Below are positions 17,555-24,547 of a stretch of DNA of 64,000 bases, piece by piece. Location of the stretch: NCBI GenBank assembly GCA_037132275.1, contig JBAXPK010000009.1, forward strand, positions 3,301-67,300, in the 5' to 3' direction. The stretch is from JAABPW01 sp037132275. Lineage in GTDB: Bacteria > Verrucomicrobiota > Kiritimatiellia > CAIKKV01 > CAITUY01. Made by a program: the position numbers and the translations under genes. The notes under the pieces are model-generated. The model searched no databases. It saw only the letters and a program-made list of their open reading frames with translations, and was not told the origin of the DNA. Positions within the stretch are counted from its first letter, which is position 1. Each line of letters starts with the position of its first letter.

Positions 17555-17631
17555 GCGCCTGTAGCTCAATTGGATAGAGCGTCAGCCTCCGAAGCTGAAG
17601 GTTGTGAGTTCGATCCTCGCCAGGCGCACCA
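17555..17631 (+). tRNA. tRNA-Arg (anticodon CCG)
   Basis: Acceptor arms GCGCCTG and CAGGCGC pair fully. The D arm is GCTC/GAGC, the anticodon stem TCAGC/GCTGA with loop CTCCGAA gives anticodon CCG (decodes CGG), and the T arm GTGAG/CTCGC carries TTCGATC. The 3' CCA is encoded. It lies between serC and the convergent tsaD. Confidence 0.95.
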
Positions 17632-17654
17632 TACAACATCGGAACTTTTCCGAA

Positions 17655-18707
17655 TCATTTTATCCCGATTCCCAGATTGGGATCGGCATCGAGTTCCATG
17701 GCCTCGCCGAGTGGGCGCGTTGCCTCCAGCTTATGGAAAGCCAGGCCGGCGACCATGGCGGCGTTATCGGTGCAATACCGGGAATCGGCGAGTACCAGTC
17801 GGATCCGTTTTTTATCCGCCATGACGCCGAGTTTCTCGCGCAGGCGTTTGTTCAGGGAAACCCCGCCGACCACGGCCATGGTTTGGGCCGATTCCGCCGC
17901 ATGGGAGGAGCGCTGCACCAGGGTATCCACAATCGCTTCCTGATAACTGGCCGCAAGGTTGTTGATGTCCGCATCCGGACCGCTGCCGAGGGGATGATCC
18001 TTGATGTGATAGAGCAGGGCGGTTTTCAACCCGCTGAAACTGACGCAATATTTAGGGATGAGATCCGGCGTGCGGGCATGGAGTTTTCGTACAAAGCCGC
18101 GCGGGAACGTGACAAACTCCAGACTGCCGGTGCGGGCGGCCTTGTCAATGGCCGGTCCGCCGGGATACCCGAGCCCGAGGAGATTGGAGCCCTTGTCGAA
18201 CGCTTCGCCGGCGGCATCGTCCACGGTGCGCCCGAGTTGATGATAATCGCCGATGCTGTTCACCTGGATGAAGCAGGTGTGGCCGCCGGAGACAATCAGG
18301 GCTAGAAAGGGACAGAGAGAAGCGGGCGGCATCTCCGGATGTCCCAGAAAAATGGAGTAGATATGGGCTTCAAGATGATTGATGCCGATCAGCGGCTTGG
18401 CGAGGCGCAGGGCCAGCCCCTTCGCTCCCGAGAGTCCCACGAGCAGGGAACTCGTCAGCCCGGGCCCATGGGTGACGGCAATGGCGTCAATCTCCGGCCA
18501 GGAAAGGCCGGAAGCGCTGATTGCCTCGGCAATCACCCCGGGAAGGTGTTCAACATGCATGCGCGAGGCGATTTCCGGAACCACGCCGCCATAGGGTTTG
18601 TGATGGGCAATCTGGGTGTAAACGATGTTCGAGAGCACCGTGTGACCATCGCGGACGACGGCGGCCGATGTCTCGTCGCAGGAGGTCTCTATGCCGAGGA
18701 TGTTCAT
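17655..18707 (-). CDS. tsaD: tRNA N6-adenosine threonylcarbamoyltransferase
   Basis: A 350-aa ASKHA-fold enzyme that, with TsaB, TsaC and TsaE, puts the t6A modification on ANN-decoding tRNAs. The N-terminus ILGIETSCDETSAAVV and metal-binding INHLEAHIYS (HxxxH) are diagnostic, as are VSGGHTCF and the DDAAGEAFDK segment. Length is normal. It is the third gene of rfbA-ctpA-tsaD, with 15 bp to ctpA. Confidence 0.97.
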   Translation of the reverse strand: MNILGIETSCDETSAAVVRDGHTVLSNIVYTQIAHHKPYGGVVPEIASRMHVEHLPGVIAEAISASGLSWPEIDAIAVTHGPGLTSSLLVGLSGAKGLALRLAKPLIGINHLEAHIYSIFLGHPEMPPASLCPFLALIVSGGHTCFIQVNSIGDYHQLGRTVDDAAGEAFDKGSNLLGLGYPGGPAIDKAARTGSLEFVTFPRGFVRKLHARTPDLIPKYCVSFSGLKTALLYHIKDHPLGSGPDADINNLAASYQEAIVDTLVQRSSHAAESAQTMAVVGGVSLNKRLREKLGVMADKKRIRLVLADSRYCTDNAAMVAGLAFHKLEATRPLGEAMELDADPNLGIGIK

Positions 18708-18722
18708 GTTATCTTTTGCGCC

Positions 18723-20015
18723 TCACATTGCCTTGAAAATCAGGAGCCCCTTGAGCAAATCAACCGCGCGGTCAAGCTGCCGGTCCGTCACCTTATCGAG
18801 ATCGGGTGGCTTGGTTTTGGGGTCAATCAGGCCTGGGGTCTCGGTGTCTATCCGCTTGAGCTGAACTTTCTGCCATTCCTCGGGCGACATGGGCACGGAT
18901 ATGTCGGGTTCAATGCCCTTCTCGTGGATGCAGCGTCCACTGGGCGTGTAATAGCGGGCGGTGGTGATGCGCGCAGCGGTGCCGTCCTCGATGGGGATGA
19001 TGTTCTGTACGGATCCTTTTCCGAAAGTGGTTTCGCCCACGAGTACCGCCCGTTTATTGTCATGCAAGGCCCCTGAAACAATTTCAGCGGCGCTGGCGGA
19101 GCCTCCGTTGACCAGAACAACGATCGGGAAACCGGTAAAATGGATCGGTCCACCGGCATAAGCCGACGGTTGGCGGGAAGACGGGCCCCGGCCCTTGGTG
19201 GAAACGATCAAGGTTCCTTGGGGGAGAAACAGTTCGCTCACCTCGACGGACGAGGATAGCAATCCGCCGGGATTATTCCGCTGATCGAGCACCAGCGCTT
19301 TCATGTTTTTGGCAAGAAGATCCTCCACCGCTTTCCGGAGGGCCGGGCCGGTGGGGATGCTGAACTCGGTGATGCGGATGTAGCCGATGTCCTTGTCCAG
19401 CATCCGGGTTCCCTTGATTGTGGAAACCTTGATTTCCTCCCGGATCAGGGAGAAGTTTTTAAACTCCCCTCCGCGCAGGATCTTGAGCGAGACCGGGGTG
19501 CCGGGGATGCCCCGAAGCTTGGAGACCGCCTCGGGTATGTCAAGGGCCTCGGTTTTGTTGCTGTTGATTTCAATAATCTTGTCGCCGGAGAGAATACCTG
19601 CCCGGTATGCCGGGGTATCTTCCATCGGGGCAATGACTGTTAGCGCGCCTTCCTTGACACTGATCTGGATCCCGAGGCCGCCGAATTTCCCCTGGGTTTC
19701 CTCCCTGAGTTCCTTGTAGGCGGGCGCCTCCATGTACTGGCTGAACGGGTCCAGCGACTGAAGCATTCCCTTCAAGGCGGAAGTGACTAGGTTTGAATAG
19801 CTGACCTTGGTCTCGTCCACATAATTCTGGCGGACGAGCAACATGGTTTTGGTGAGAATTCGGACCTGCCGATAGGCCTCGTCCTCGGCGGCGGCGGATA
19901 CCGTTGTGGTTAGGGAGGATGTGGCAGGCGCATCCCCGGAGGGCTGAAGATGCCGACAACCGGCCAGAAGGATGATGGCGAGACATGGTGCCGAAATCAT
20001 GAAACGTGTCTTCAT
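18723..20015 (-). CDS. Lipoprotein S41 C-terminal processing peptidase (CtpA family)
   Basis: A 430-aa periplasmic serine protease. The N-terminus has a type II signal with lipobox LLAGC (Cys about 20), so it should be lipid-anchored. A PDZ domain (LGIQISVKEGALTV, AGILSGDKI) precedes the S41 core. Catalytic Ser lies in GGSASAAE and Lys in TFGKGSVQ. CtpA/Prc proteases trim envelope proteins and murein hydrolases. It lies 8 bp after rfbA and 15 bp before tsaD. The specific substrate is unknown. Confidence 0.93.
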   Translation of the reverse strand: MKTRFMISAPCLAIILLAGCRHLQPSGDAPATSSLTTTVSAAAEDEAYRQVRILTKTMLLVRQNYVDETKVSYSNLVTSALKGMLQSLDPFSQYMEAPAYKELREETQGKFGGLGIQISVKEGALTVIAPMEDTPAYRAGILSGDKIIEINSNKTEALDIPEAVSKLRGIPGTPVSLKILRGGEFKNFSLIREEIKVSTIKGTRMLDKDIGYIRITEFSIPTGPALRKAVEDLLAKNMKALVLDQRNNPGGLLSSSVEVSELFLPQGTLIVSTKGRGPSSRQPSAYAGGPIHFTGFPIVVLVNGGSASAAEIVSGALHDNKRAVLVGETTFGKGSVQNIIPIEDGTAARITTARYYTPSGRCIHEKGIEPDISVPMSPEEWQKVQLKRIDTETPGLIDPKTKPPDLDKVTDRQLDRAVDLLKGLLIFKAM

Positions 20016-20023
20016 GCGTCCTC

Positions 20024-20893
20024 TTAGTCCTCTTCAGAAAGGCGGATGAGATATTGTCCGTACTCGTTTTTGGCCAATTCCTGACCCAGTGCCCGAAGTT
20101 CTTTCCGCGTGATGTAACCCAGCGAGTAGGCAATTTCTTCAAGACACGCCATTTTGAACCCCTGGCGGGATTGAACGGTATGAACGAAACTTGCGGCCTG
20201 GAACATCGAGTCATGCGTGCCGGTATCCAGCCAGGCAAACCCGCGGCCGAGCGAATGAACGCGCAGGGCCCCCCGCCGCAGATAATCGAGATTCACATCC
20301 GTGATCTCCAATTCGCCGCGCGGGGAGGGCTTGAGGTTGGCCGCCACGTCAAGGACGTGGTTGTCGTAAAAATAGAGGCCGGGCACGGCAAATTTTGATT
20401 TGGGTTTTGCCGGTTTTTCCTCCAGCGACAGGGCGCGCCCGGCGGCATCGAAGGCCACCACCCCGTAACGCTCGGGATCGGCGACGGGATAGGCGAAGAC
20501 CATGGCTCCGCTTTGCAGCTGGCTGGCCTCGCGTAGACACGCGGAAAAGTTGTGCCCATAGAAAATGTTATCCCCCAGAATCAGCGCCACCGAATCCTGG
20601 CCCACAAAGTCACGTCCGATAATGAAGGCTTGGGCCAGTCCTTCCGGTTTGGGTTGCTCGGCGTACTGGAGGGTGATGCCCAGTTGGCGGCCATCCCCCA
20701 ACAAGGTGCGGAACAGGGGTAAATCGTGGGGGGTACTGATCAGGAGAATATCCCGGATGCCGGCCAGCATGAGCACCGACAGCGGATAATAGATCATCGG
20801 TTTGTCATATACCGGAAGCAACTGCTTGCTCACCGCCTTGGTCAGTGGAAACATGCGCGTCCCCGACCCGCCTGCCAAAACAATACCTTTCAT
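20024..20893 (-). CDS. rfbA: Glucose-1-phosphate thymidylyltransferase
   Basis: A 289-aa nucleotidyltransferase forming dTDP-glucose from glucose-1-phosphate and dTTP, the first step of dTDP-rhamnose synthesis. The signature LAGGSGTRMFPLT, the SKQLLPVYDKPMIYYPL segment, and LGDNIFYG and EKPAKPKS are diagnostic. Length is normal. The usual partners rfbB, rfbC and rfbD are not in the window. It sits directly beside the integron cassette array, and its promoter must lie in the 20.9-21.0 kb gap. Confidence 0.96.
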   Translation of the reverse strand: MKGIVLAGGSGTRMFPLTKAVSKQLLPVYDKPMIYYPLSVLMLAGIRDILLISTPHDLPLFRTLLGDGRQLGITLQYAEQPKPEGLAQAFIIGRDFVGQDSVALILGDNIFYGHNFSACLREASQLQSGAMVFAYPVADPERYGVVAFDAAGRALSLEEKPAKPKSKFAVPGLYFYDNHVLDVAANLKPSPRGELEITDVNLDYLRRGALRVHSLGRGFAWLDTGTHDSMFQAASFVHTVQSRQGFKMACLEEIAYSLGYITRKELRALGQELAKNEYGQYLIRLSEED

Positions 20894-21031
20894 GAGCCTT
20901 TCTCCCTCTCGATGGTTATCGCATTTGATTCAGCCCCTGTATTCTGGGGAACTGTAGCCTAATGTCCAGCGGTTATTATTCGTTCAGATGGAATTGGGAT
21001 CATCTGCGATCAGGTGCAACCGCGTAAAAGA
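20894..21031. other. Non-coding gap before cassette array
   Basis: No gene is seen. The heptamer GTTCAGA at 20982-20988 differs by one base from the complement of the R'' box TCCGAAC of the first attC site. It may therefore be the left edge of a short, ORF-less leading cassette, or the remains of an attI. No integrase gene is present here. Confidence 0.4.
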
Positions 21032-21100
21032 TCCGAACCACCGGCCGCACTGTACGCCTCGCCCTGTCGGGCTCGTCACCAGTGAGCCGGAACGTTCGCC
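21032..21100 (+). repeat. Integron attC site A
   Basis: A 69-nt imperfect hairpin. R'' is TCCGAAC (21032-21038) and R' is GTTCGCC (21094-21100). Between them CCGGCCGCACTG pairs with CAGTGAGCCGG, leaving an extra unpaired base on the first arm, as in attC stems. Recombination would occur after the G of R'. It opens cassette 1. Confidence 0.8.
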
Positions 21101-21112
21101 CCGAAAAGATGA

Positions 21113-21140
21113 TTGACGTAAGTATAACTTCGGTTATACT
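21113..21140 (+). promoter_or_regulatory. Promoter with palindromic operator for mazEF-like pair 1
   Basis: TTGACG (21113-21118) and TATACT (21135-21140) are -35/-10-like with a 16-bp spacer. The perfect inverted repeat AGTATAAC-TTCG-GTTATACT (21121-21140) covers the -10 box. A ribbon-helix-helix antitoxin bound there would repress its own operon. The cassette therefore carries its own regulated promoter. Confidence 0.7.
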
Positions 21141-21148
21141 ATTTGATT

Positions 21149-21385
21149 ATGAAAACGGCTATATCAATACCGGATGACATCTTCAGCGCGGCGGAGAATT
21201 TCGCCCATCAAAGTCACTTGAGCCGAAGCGCTCTGTTTACTCGCGCTTTGGTGGAATTCCTGTCTCGTCGGCGGAATGAAGGGGTGACGGAACGGCTCAA
21301 TCGACTGTACAGCAGTGAAGAGTCTCACCTTGATGAAACCCTTTTGAAAATGCAGGCTTCCGTGGTTTCCAAGGAGAAATGGTAA
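21149..21385 (+). CDS. Antitoxin of MazEF-like pair 1 (ribbon-helix-helix)
   Basis: A 78-aa protein whose N-terminus MKTAISIPDDIFSAAENFA and LSRSALFTRALVEFLSRR form a ribbon-helix-helix DNA-binding fold. The acidic tail should bind the toxin. Start is ATG 21149, nine bases after the palindromic operator. Its stop overlaps the toxin start (TAATG), so the two are translationally coupled. It neutralises and co-represses. It is the first gene of cassette 1. Confidence 0.88.
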   Translation: MKTAISIPDDIFSAAENFAHQSHLSRSALFTRALVEFLSRRRNEGVTERLNRLYSSEESHLDETLLKMQASVVSKEKW

Positions 21386-21723
21386 TGCACCGGGGCGAGA
21401 TCTGGTGGGCATCTCTGGGTGAACCTGAAGGGTCAGGGCCGGGCTATCGGCGCCCCGTACTGATCGTGCAATCGGATGAATTTAATCGTAGCCGGATCAG
21501 CACCGTCATAGTTGTGGTTCTCACGTCCAATGTTGCCCTGGCTCAAGCACCGGGTAATGTTCTGCTCAAAGCGCGGCATGCGGGACTTGCCAAGGACTCC
21601 GTAGTCAATGTCTCGCAGGTGATCACAGTGGACAAGCAATGTCTGACCGAAAAGGTAAAGAAGCTGGAATCATCCGCGATGGCGGAAATCGATAATGGGC
21701 TGCGGCTTGTTTTAGCCATTTGA
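21385..21723 (+). CDS. MazF-like endoribonuclease toxin 1
   Basis: A 112-aa PemK/MazF family toxin, a sequence-specific mRNA interferase. Family features are the N-terminal HRGEIWWASL, the GSGPGYRRPVLIVQSDEFN loop that contains the conserved RP, and KDSVVNVSQVITVDK near the C-terminal half. AAGGAG at 21371-21376 serves ATG 21385. It is coupled to the RHH antitoxin and ends 5 bp before the R'' box of attC site B. Confidence 0.9.
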   Translation: MHRGEIWWASLGEPEGSGPGYRRPVLIVQSDEFNRSRISTVIVVVLTSNVALAQAPGNVLLKARHAGLAKDSVVNVSQVITVDKQCLTEKVKKLESSAMAEIDNGLRLVLAI

Positions 21724-21728
21724 AACTC

Positions 21729-21789
21729 GGCGAACAACACCTCGGAGTTTACGTCGCTGACGCGCCGAAACTCAAGGTGAGCGTTCGCC
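21729..21789 (+). repeat. Integron attC site B
   Basis: A 61-nt site. R'' GGCGAAC (21729-21735) is the exact complement of GTTCGCC, the R' that opens cassette 1 at site A, as expected if the cassette circularised. R' is GTTCGCC (21783-21789). CACCTCGGAGTTT pairs with AAACTCAAGGTG with an extra base on the first arm. Confidence 0.88.
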
Positions 21790-21829
21790 ATATATAAGAC
21801 GGACAGGAAAAATGTTTGTATGCACGCCA

Positions 21830-21850
21830 GGTATGATATATAGTCATACC
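21830..21850 (+). promoter_or_regulatory. Palindromic operator of TA pair 2
   Basis: GGTATGA and TCATACC form a 7-bp inverted repeat around a 7-nt AT-rich centre, 20 bp before the antitoxin start. It is probably the autorepression site of the ribbon-helix-helix antitoxin. Confidence 0.6.
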
Positions 21851-21870
21851 ATAACTTAAAAGAGGCATAT

Positions 21871-22113
21871 ATGGCTGTCGCAAAAATTGCTATTTCACTG
21901 GAAGAGGACATTCTTGTTGAGCTCGACCGACTTGTGCGGCGGCATATTTTCCCCAATCGAAGCCGCGCCATTCAGGAGGCGGTAATGGAAAAGGTGACGC
22001 GTCTCTCCGCCAACCGTCTTGCGACTGAGTGCGCAAAACTCGATCCCAAGGCGGAACAGGCCTTGGCTGAGGAAGGAATGTCCAAGGAGGTCGCCTCATG
22101 GCCAGAATATTGA
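21871..22113 (+). CDS. Antitoxin of MazEF-like pair 2 (ribbon-helix-helix)
   Basis: An 80-aa protein. VAKIAISLEEDILVELDRLV and FPNRSRAIQEAVMEK form a CopG/MazE-type ribbon-helix-helix DNA-binding region, followed by an acidic tail for toxin binding. AGAGG precedes the ATG. It overlaps the MazF-like toxin gene by 16 bp. It is not closely similar to the antitoxin in cassette 1, so the two modules are independent captures and not a recent duplication. Confidence 0.88.
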   Translation: MAVAKIAISLEEDILVELDRLVRRHIFPNRSRAIQEAVMEKVTRLSANRLATECAKLDPKAEQALAEEGMSKEVASWPEY

Positions 22114-22460
22114 GGGGCGACCTCGTCTGGGCTGACCTGAACCCGGTAAAGGGGCATGAACAGGCCGGGCTCCGCCCGGCACTGATCCTCAGCCCGGAGA
22201 TATTCAATGATCGCTCCGGAACGGTGATTGCCATGGCGCTCACAAGTCAACCGCAGAGGGCGGGATTCCCGCTCACCATGGAAATCACAAGCGTTTCCCT
22301 CCCGAAGCCGACCTGGGTGAAGATCAGCCAGATCAGAACGCTTTCCGTTGAGCGATTGGGCAAGCGAATGGGACATGTTTCTGATGCCGAGATGAGCCAA
22401 ATCATCGAAGGACTGAATGAAATCATCGGCGAACAAGCAAATTCAGGCTATCGCCGCTGA
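22098..22460 (+). CDS. MazF-like endoribonuclease toxin 2
   Basis: A 120-aa PemK/MazF family toxin. Conserved features are RGDLVWADLNPVKGHEQAG, LRPALILSPEIFN, and TWVKISQIRTLSVERL containing the family K-x-x-Q-I-R. It should cleave RNA and be silenced by the upstream antitoxin. The coding region runs on into attC site C, so the last residues (EQANSGYRR) are encoded by the R'' arm of the recombination site. This is a common way cassette genes end. Confidence 0.9.
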   Translation: MARILRGDLVWADLNPVKGHEQAGLRPALILSPEIFNDRSGTVIAMALTSQPQRAGFPLTMEITSVSLPKPTWVKISQIRTLSVERLGKRMGHVSDAEMSQIIEGLNEIIGEQANSGYRR

Positions 22461-22491
22461 GCGCGGCTCAGCCTGATTTGCACCGTTGGGC
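22428..22491 (+). repeat. Integron attC site C
   Basis: A 64-nt site. R'' GGCGAAC (22428-22434) complements the GTTCGCC that opens cassette 2. R' GTTGGGC (22485-22491) fits the consensus GTTRRRY fully. GCAAATTCAGGCT pairs with AGCCTGATTTGC apart from a single extra T, the extrahelical base typical of attC. Confidence 0.9.
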
Positions 22492-22530
22492 CGATCAATG
22501 AAAATTGAACACCACTTGACGTAGATACTT

Positions 22531-22544
22531 AATGTATATACATT
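22531..22544 (+). promoter_or_regulatory. Palindromic operator upstream of brnT
   Basis: AATGTATATACATT is a perfect 14-bp palindrome 7 bp before the brnT ATG, with TTGACG at 22516-22521 as a possible -35. BrnTA modules are repressed by BrnA binding to such a site. Confidence 0.6.
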
Positions 22545-22551
22545 GCTGCCA

Positions 22552-22830
22552 ATGAAGTTCACATGGGATGAGGAAAAGAATGCGATCAACCGGCAATAAC
22601 ACGGGATCGATTTTGATGACGTCTCGACTGTTTTCGAGAAGCCCATGGTGACGTTCCTTGACCAGAGGAAAGAGTATGGTGAGGACAGATGGGTGGGAAT
22701 TGGATGGCTTAGCGACATTCTGGCGGTGATTGTGTTTACCGAGCCCGATGACGAGACCATCCGGGTTATCTCCGCCCGAAAGGCAAAACGACATGAAGCA
22801 CACATCTACAAACAAGAAATCAGGAACTGA
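22552..22830 (+). pseudogene. brnT: BrnT toxin with in-frame nonsense codon
   Basis: The frame from ATG 22552 reads MKFTWDEEKNAINRQ, then TAA (22597-22599), then HGIDFDDVSTVFEKP and on to EDRWVGIGW, IRVISARKAKRHE and a stop at 22830. Apart from the stop, this is a complete BrnT ribonuclease toxin of about 92 residues; family members usually have a lysine just before HGI. The lesion is a stop codon, not a frameshift. Internal ATG 22645 would give only the C-terminal half. The toxin is therefore probably inactive unless suppressed. It overlaps brnA by 38 bp. Confidence 0.85.
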
Positions 22831-23059
22831 CTGGACCCGCCTTCGCGAGATGAAGGACGAGGACATTGATGTCTCCGATATTCCCGTGATTGACCGATCC
22901 ATGTTGAAGAAAATGGTCATTCGGATGCCGGAGAAAAAGTCCCCGGTTTCAATCCGTCTCGATCCCGGTGTGATTGAATGGTTCCGGCGGCAGGGGCAAG
23001 GATACCAGACGCGAATCAATGCAGTTCTTAAATCCTATGTTGAGGCGCATTCGCATTGA
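22793..23059 (+). CDS. brnA: BrnA antitoxin
   Basis: An 88-aa BrnA family antitoxin. The N-terminal acidic half has the typical DWTRLREMKDEDIDVSDIP, and the C-terminal half KSPVSIRLDPGVIEWFRRQG with YQTRINAVLKSYVE is the ribbon-helix-helix DNA-binding domain. Start ATG 22793 lies within the end of brnT in another frame, the usual brnTA arrangement. It appears intact although the toxin is broken, so it may survive as an anti-addiction antitoxin or simple repressor. Confidence 0.9.
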   Translation: MKHTSTNKKSGTDWTRLREMKDEDIDVSDIPVIDRSMLKKMVIRMPEKKSPVSIRLDPGVIEWFRRQGQGYQTRINAVLKSYVEAHSH

Positions 23060-23077
23060 TCATCAGATGATGAACCC

Positions 23078-23141
23078 GCCCAACAACTCCTCGGAGAGTT
23101 TACGTCGCTAATCGCGCCGAAACTCAAGGTCACCGTTCGGT
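23078..23141 (+). repeat. Integron attC site D
   Basis: A 64-nt site. R'' GCCCAAC (23078-23084) is the exact complement of GTTGGGC that opens cassette 3, and fits the consensus RYYYAAC. R' is GTTCGGT (23135-23141). The inner arms resemble those of site B (GAGTTTACGTCGCT, CGCGCCGAAACTCAAGGT). Confidence 0.9.
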
Positions 23142-23160
23142 CTCGCAAATTATGATTGAT

Positions 23161-23193
23161 CCACACATGAGAGTGTGTGATGATGTGTGTGGA
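23161..23193 (+). promoter_or_regulatory. CACA/TGTG-rich inverted repeats before vapB
   Basis: CCACACAT at 23161-23168 faces ATGTGTGTGG at 23184-23193, with a nested CACAC/GTGTG pair inside. Position just upstream of the ribosome site GGAGG (23191-23195) and vapB start suggests a VapBC operator. Confidence 0.5.
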
Positions 23194-23202
23194 GGAAATG
23201 AT

Positions 23203-23403
23203 ATGGCAACAAACCTACAACTCGATGACAAGCTGATCAAGCAAGCCGTCGCACTTGGTTGTCACCGCACAAAGAGGGCGGCGGTGACACAGGCGTTGTC
23301 TGACTACATTCGCAACCTTCAGCAGGAGAAGATTCTTGATCTGTTTGGGAAGGTCGACTTCACCCAGGGATATGACTATAAACGGCAGCGGGCTAAAGCA
23401 TGA
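23203..23403 (+). CDS. VapB-type antitoxin
   Basis: A 66-aa protein, MATNLQLDDKLIKQAVALG then HRTKRAAVTQALSDYIR, a ribbon-helix-helix of the VapB/DUF2191 type. The C-terminal part FGKVDFTQGYDYKRQR should thread into the PIN toxin. I start it at ATG 23203 behind GGAGG; upstream in-frame codons lie in the operator region. It shares ATGA with vapC. Confidence 0.87.
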   Translation: MATNLQLDDKLIKQAVALGCHRTKRAAVTQALSDYIRNLQQEKILDLFGKVDFTQGYDYKRQRAKA

Positions 23404-23861
23404 GAGTACTCGTTGATACGAGTATTTGGTCGCTCGCTCTACGCCGGTCAGGGCATGTCCAGAATCCGGAAGCTGAGGAGTTGAAGCGCCTGATTGGTTT
23501 GCATGTGGTGGAAATCATTGGGCCCATCCGTCAGGAGATCCTCTCTGGGGTGAGGGAGCAGTCGCAGTTTAATCAACTGGAATCACAACTCGCTGTATTT
23601 CCTGATCTGCCACTGCATTCCGAGGACTTCGCGACAGCAGCCAAAATGTTCAATGTATGCCGTTCAAAGGGCATTCAGGGTTCAAATACTGATTTCCTGA
23701 TCTGCGCGGTTGCTGTGCGGTACGATTTTGCAGTCTTCACGACGGATGCCGACTTTCGTCTTTTCGCCAAGTGCCTGCCCATCGTCATTCATGAATTCAA
23801 AACAATGGCCGAACCACACCGTGTTCCGTACGGCTCGCAAGCTCGCCGCCGGAAACGGTGA
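23400..23861 (+). CDS. VapC-type PIN domain ribonuclease toxin
   Basis: A 153-aa PIN domain RNase. The first acidic residue is in VLVDTSIWSLALRR, and the later acidic cluster in SNTDFLICAVAVRYDFAVFTTDADF is in place for magnesium binding. VapC toxins cleave initiator tRNA or rRNA. It overlaps vapB by 4 bp. Its last 16 or so codons (HRVPYGSQARRRKR) are supplied by attC site E, giving a basic tail that is not part of the PIN fold. Confidence 0.9.
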   Translation: MRVLVDTSIWSLALRRSGHVQNPEAEELKRLIGLHVVEIIGPIRQEILSGVREQSQFNQLESQLAVFPDLPLHSEDFATAAKMFNVCRSKGIQGSNTDFLICAVAVRYDFAVFTTDADFRLFAKCLPIVIHEFKTMAEPHRVPYGSQARRRKR

Positions 23862-23870
23862 CCGTTCGCT
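23808..23870 (+). repeat. Integron attC site E
   Basis: A 63-nt site. R'' GCCGAAC (23808-23814) matches the complement of the cassette-4 opening GTTCGGT at six of seven bases. R' is GTTCGCT (23864-23870). CACCGTGTTCC pairs with GGAAACGGTG with one extra G on the first arm. Confidence 0.85.
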
Positions 23871-23930
23871 CAATAAAAGAGGGATTGATAAAATGGGCTA
23901 ATTTAGAGATAGTACTCGAAGGTGACAAAC

Positions 23931-24137
23931 ATGGTTATGATACATCCAGAATATGTGGTTGACGCGCAACAGCATCGAAAGGCTGTCTTATTGCCTGTGG
24001 TCGAATGGGAACAGATCGTTGATGAGCTCGAGGAGCTGGATGATATACGAGCTTATGACCAGGCGAAGGCTTCCTCTCAGGAAAAGATTCCCTTTGAGCA
24101 GGCCGTCCGGGAGATCCGCCTCGGAATCGGCGCATGA
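23931..24137 (+). CDS. Phd/RelB-like antitoxin
   Basis: A 68-aa acidic protein. IHPEYVVDAQQHRKAVLLPVVEWEQIVDELEELDDI resembles the Phd/YefM-type antitoxin fold used with RelE/ParE toxins. ATG 23931 has GAAGGTG six to twelve bases upstream; a GTG at 23922 is the alternative start. It overlaps the RelE-like toxin by 4 bp (ATGA). Confidence 0.82.
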   Translation: MVMIHPEYVVDAQQHRKAVLLPVVEWEQIVDELEELDDIRAYDQAKASSQEKIPFEQAVREIRLGIGA

Positions 24138-24388
24138 GTTACGGGCTTGAAATCTTACGTGCAGCCCAAAAGCAACTCGCTCAAATTACACCGGTTGATC
24201 GAGATCGAATTGTCTCTGCTATCAAGGATTTGGCGGATGCCCCTCGTCCCGCCGGGTGCAAAAAGCTTTCAGGCCGTCCCGGCTGGCGTATCCGAATAGG
24301 CTCTTACCGGGTCATCTATGAGATCCATGATGACAAGTTGATGATACTTGTCGTCACTGTTGGCCACCGAAGAGAAATATACCGATAG
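24134..24388 (+). CDS. RelE/ParE family toxin
   Basis: An 84-aa toxin of the RelE superfamily, expected to cut mRNA in the ribosomal A-site. Conserved features are YGLEILRAAQKQLAQI, the CKKLSGRPGWRIRIGSYRVIYEIHDD core and the C-terminal VGHRREIYR with the catalytic-type His/Arg/Tyr cluster. It ends in the first two bases of attC site F. Together with the antitoxin it is cassette 5. Confidence 0.92.
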   Translation: MSYGLEILRAAQKQLAQITPVDRDRIVSAIKDLADAPRPAGCKKLSGRPGWRIRIGSYRVIYEIHDDKLMILVVTVGHRREIYR

Positions 24389-24442
24389 CGAACCAGCTCT
24401 TACCACGACGGCTCGCATGCTCGCCGCAGGTCAAGAGTCACG
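24387..24442 (+). repeat. Integron attC site F, interrupted in R'
   Basis: R'' AGCGAAC (24387-24393) is the exact complement of GTTCGCT that opens cassette 5. The hairpin arms CTCTTACC and GGTCAAGAG follow, and the site reaches CACG at 24442. The rest of R', TTGGGGA, is found only at 24547. A ~105-nt insert lies between. TTGGGG there is the true start of cassette 6, because site G carries its complement. Confidence 0.8.
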
Positions 24443-24547
24443 TGTGCGCCCGGCATGGCGCACGACTAGTGGGTGAAAGACCCATACGGAGCCGTACGTC
24501 CGGTGGTGCGAGAGCTGGGGGAGGGAACCCTCCCCTGGCTACTCGAT
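24442..24547 (+). mobile_element. Group II intron-like remnant in attC site F
   Basis: The insert begins GTGTGCGCCC, agreeing with the group II 5' consensus GUGYG, and ends CTACTCGAT, like bacterial domain VI 3' ends (branch-site A near the end, terminal AY). GGAGCCGTACGTCCGGTGG contains an AGC triad and its pairing partner and looks like a shortened domain V. GGGGAGGG-AA-CCCTCCCC would be the domain VI stem. At about 105 nt it lacks most of domain I and any reverse transcriptase, so it would be a collapsed relic. The boundaries are uncertain by one or two bases. Confidence 0.5.

Noticed and set aside
17570..17824. Plus-strand frame across tRNA-Arg
   Set aside because: It begins inside the tRNA and lies antisense to the end of tsaD; no protein family features.
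20894..21031. attI site or integron integrase beside rfbA
   Set aside because: No integrase frame is present and no convincing attI could be recognised; only a GTTCAGA heptamer is suggestive.
22552..22830. Frameshift in brnT
   Set aside because: The frame before and after the TAA is the same, so a single nonsense codon explains it better.
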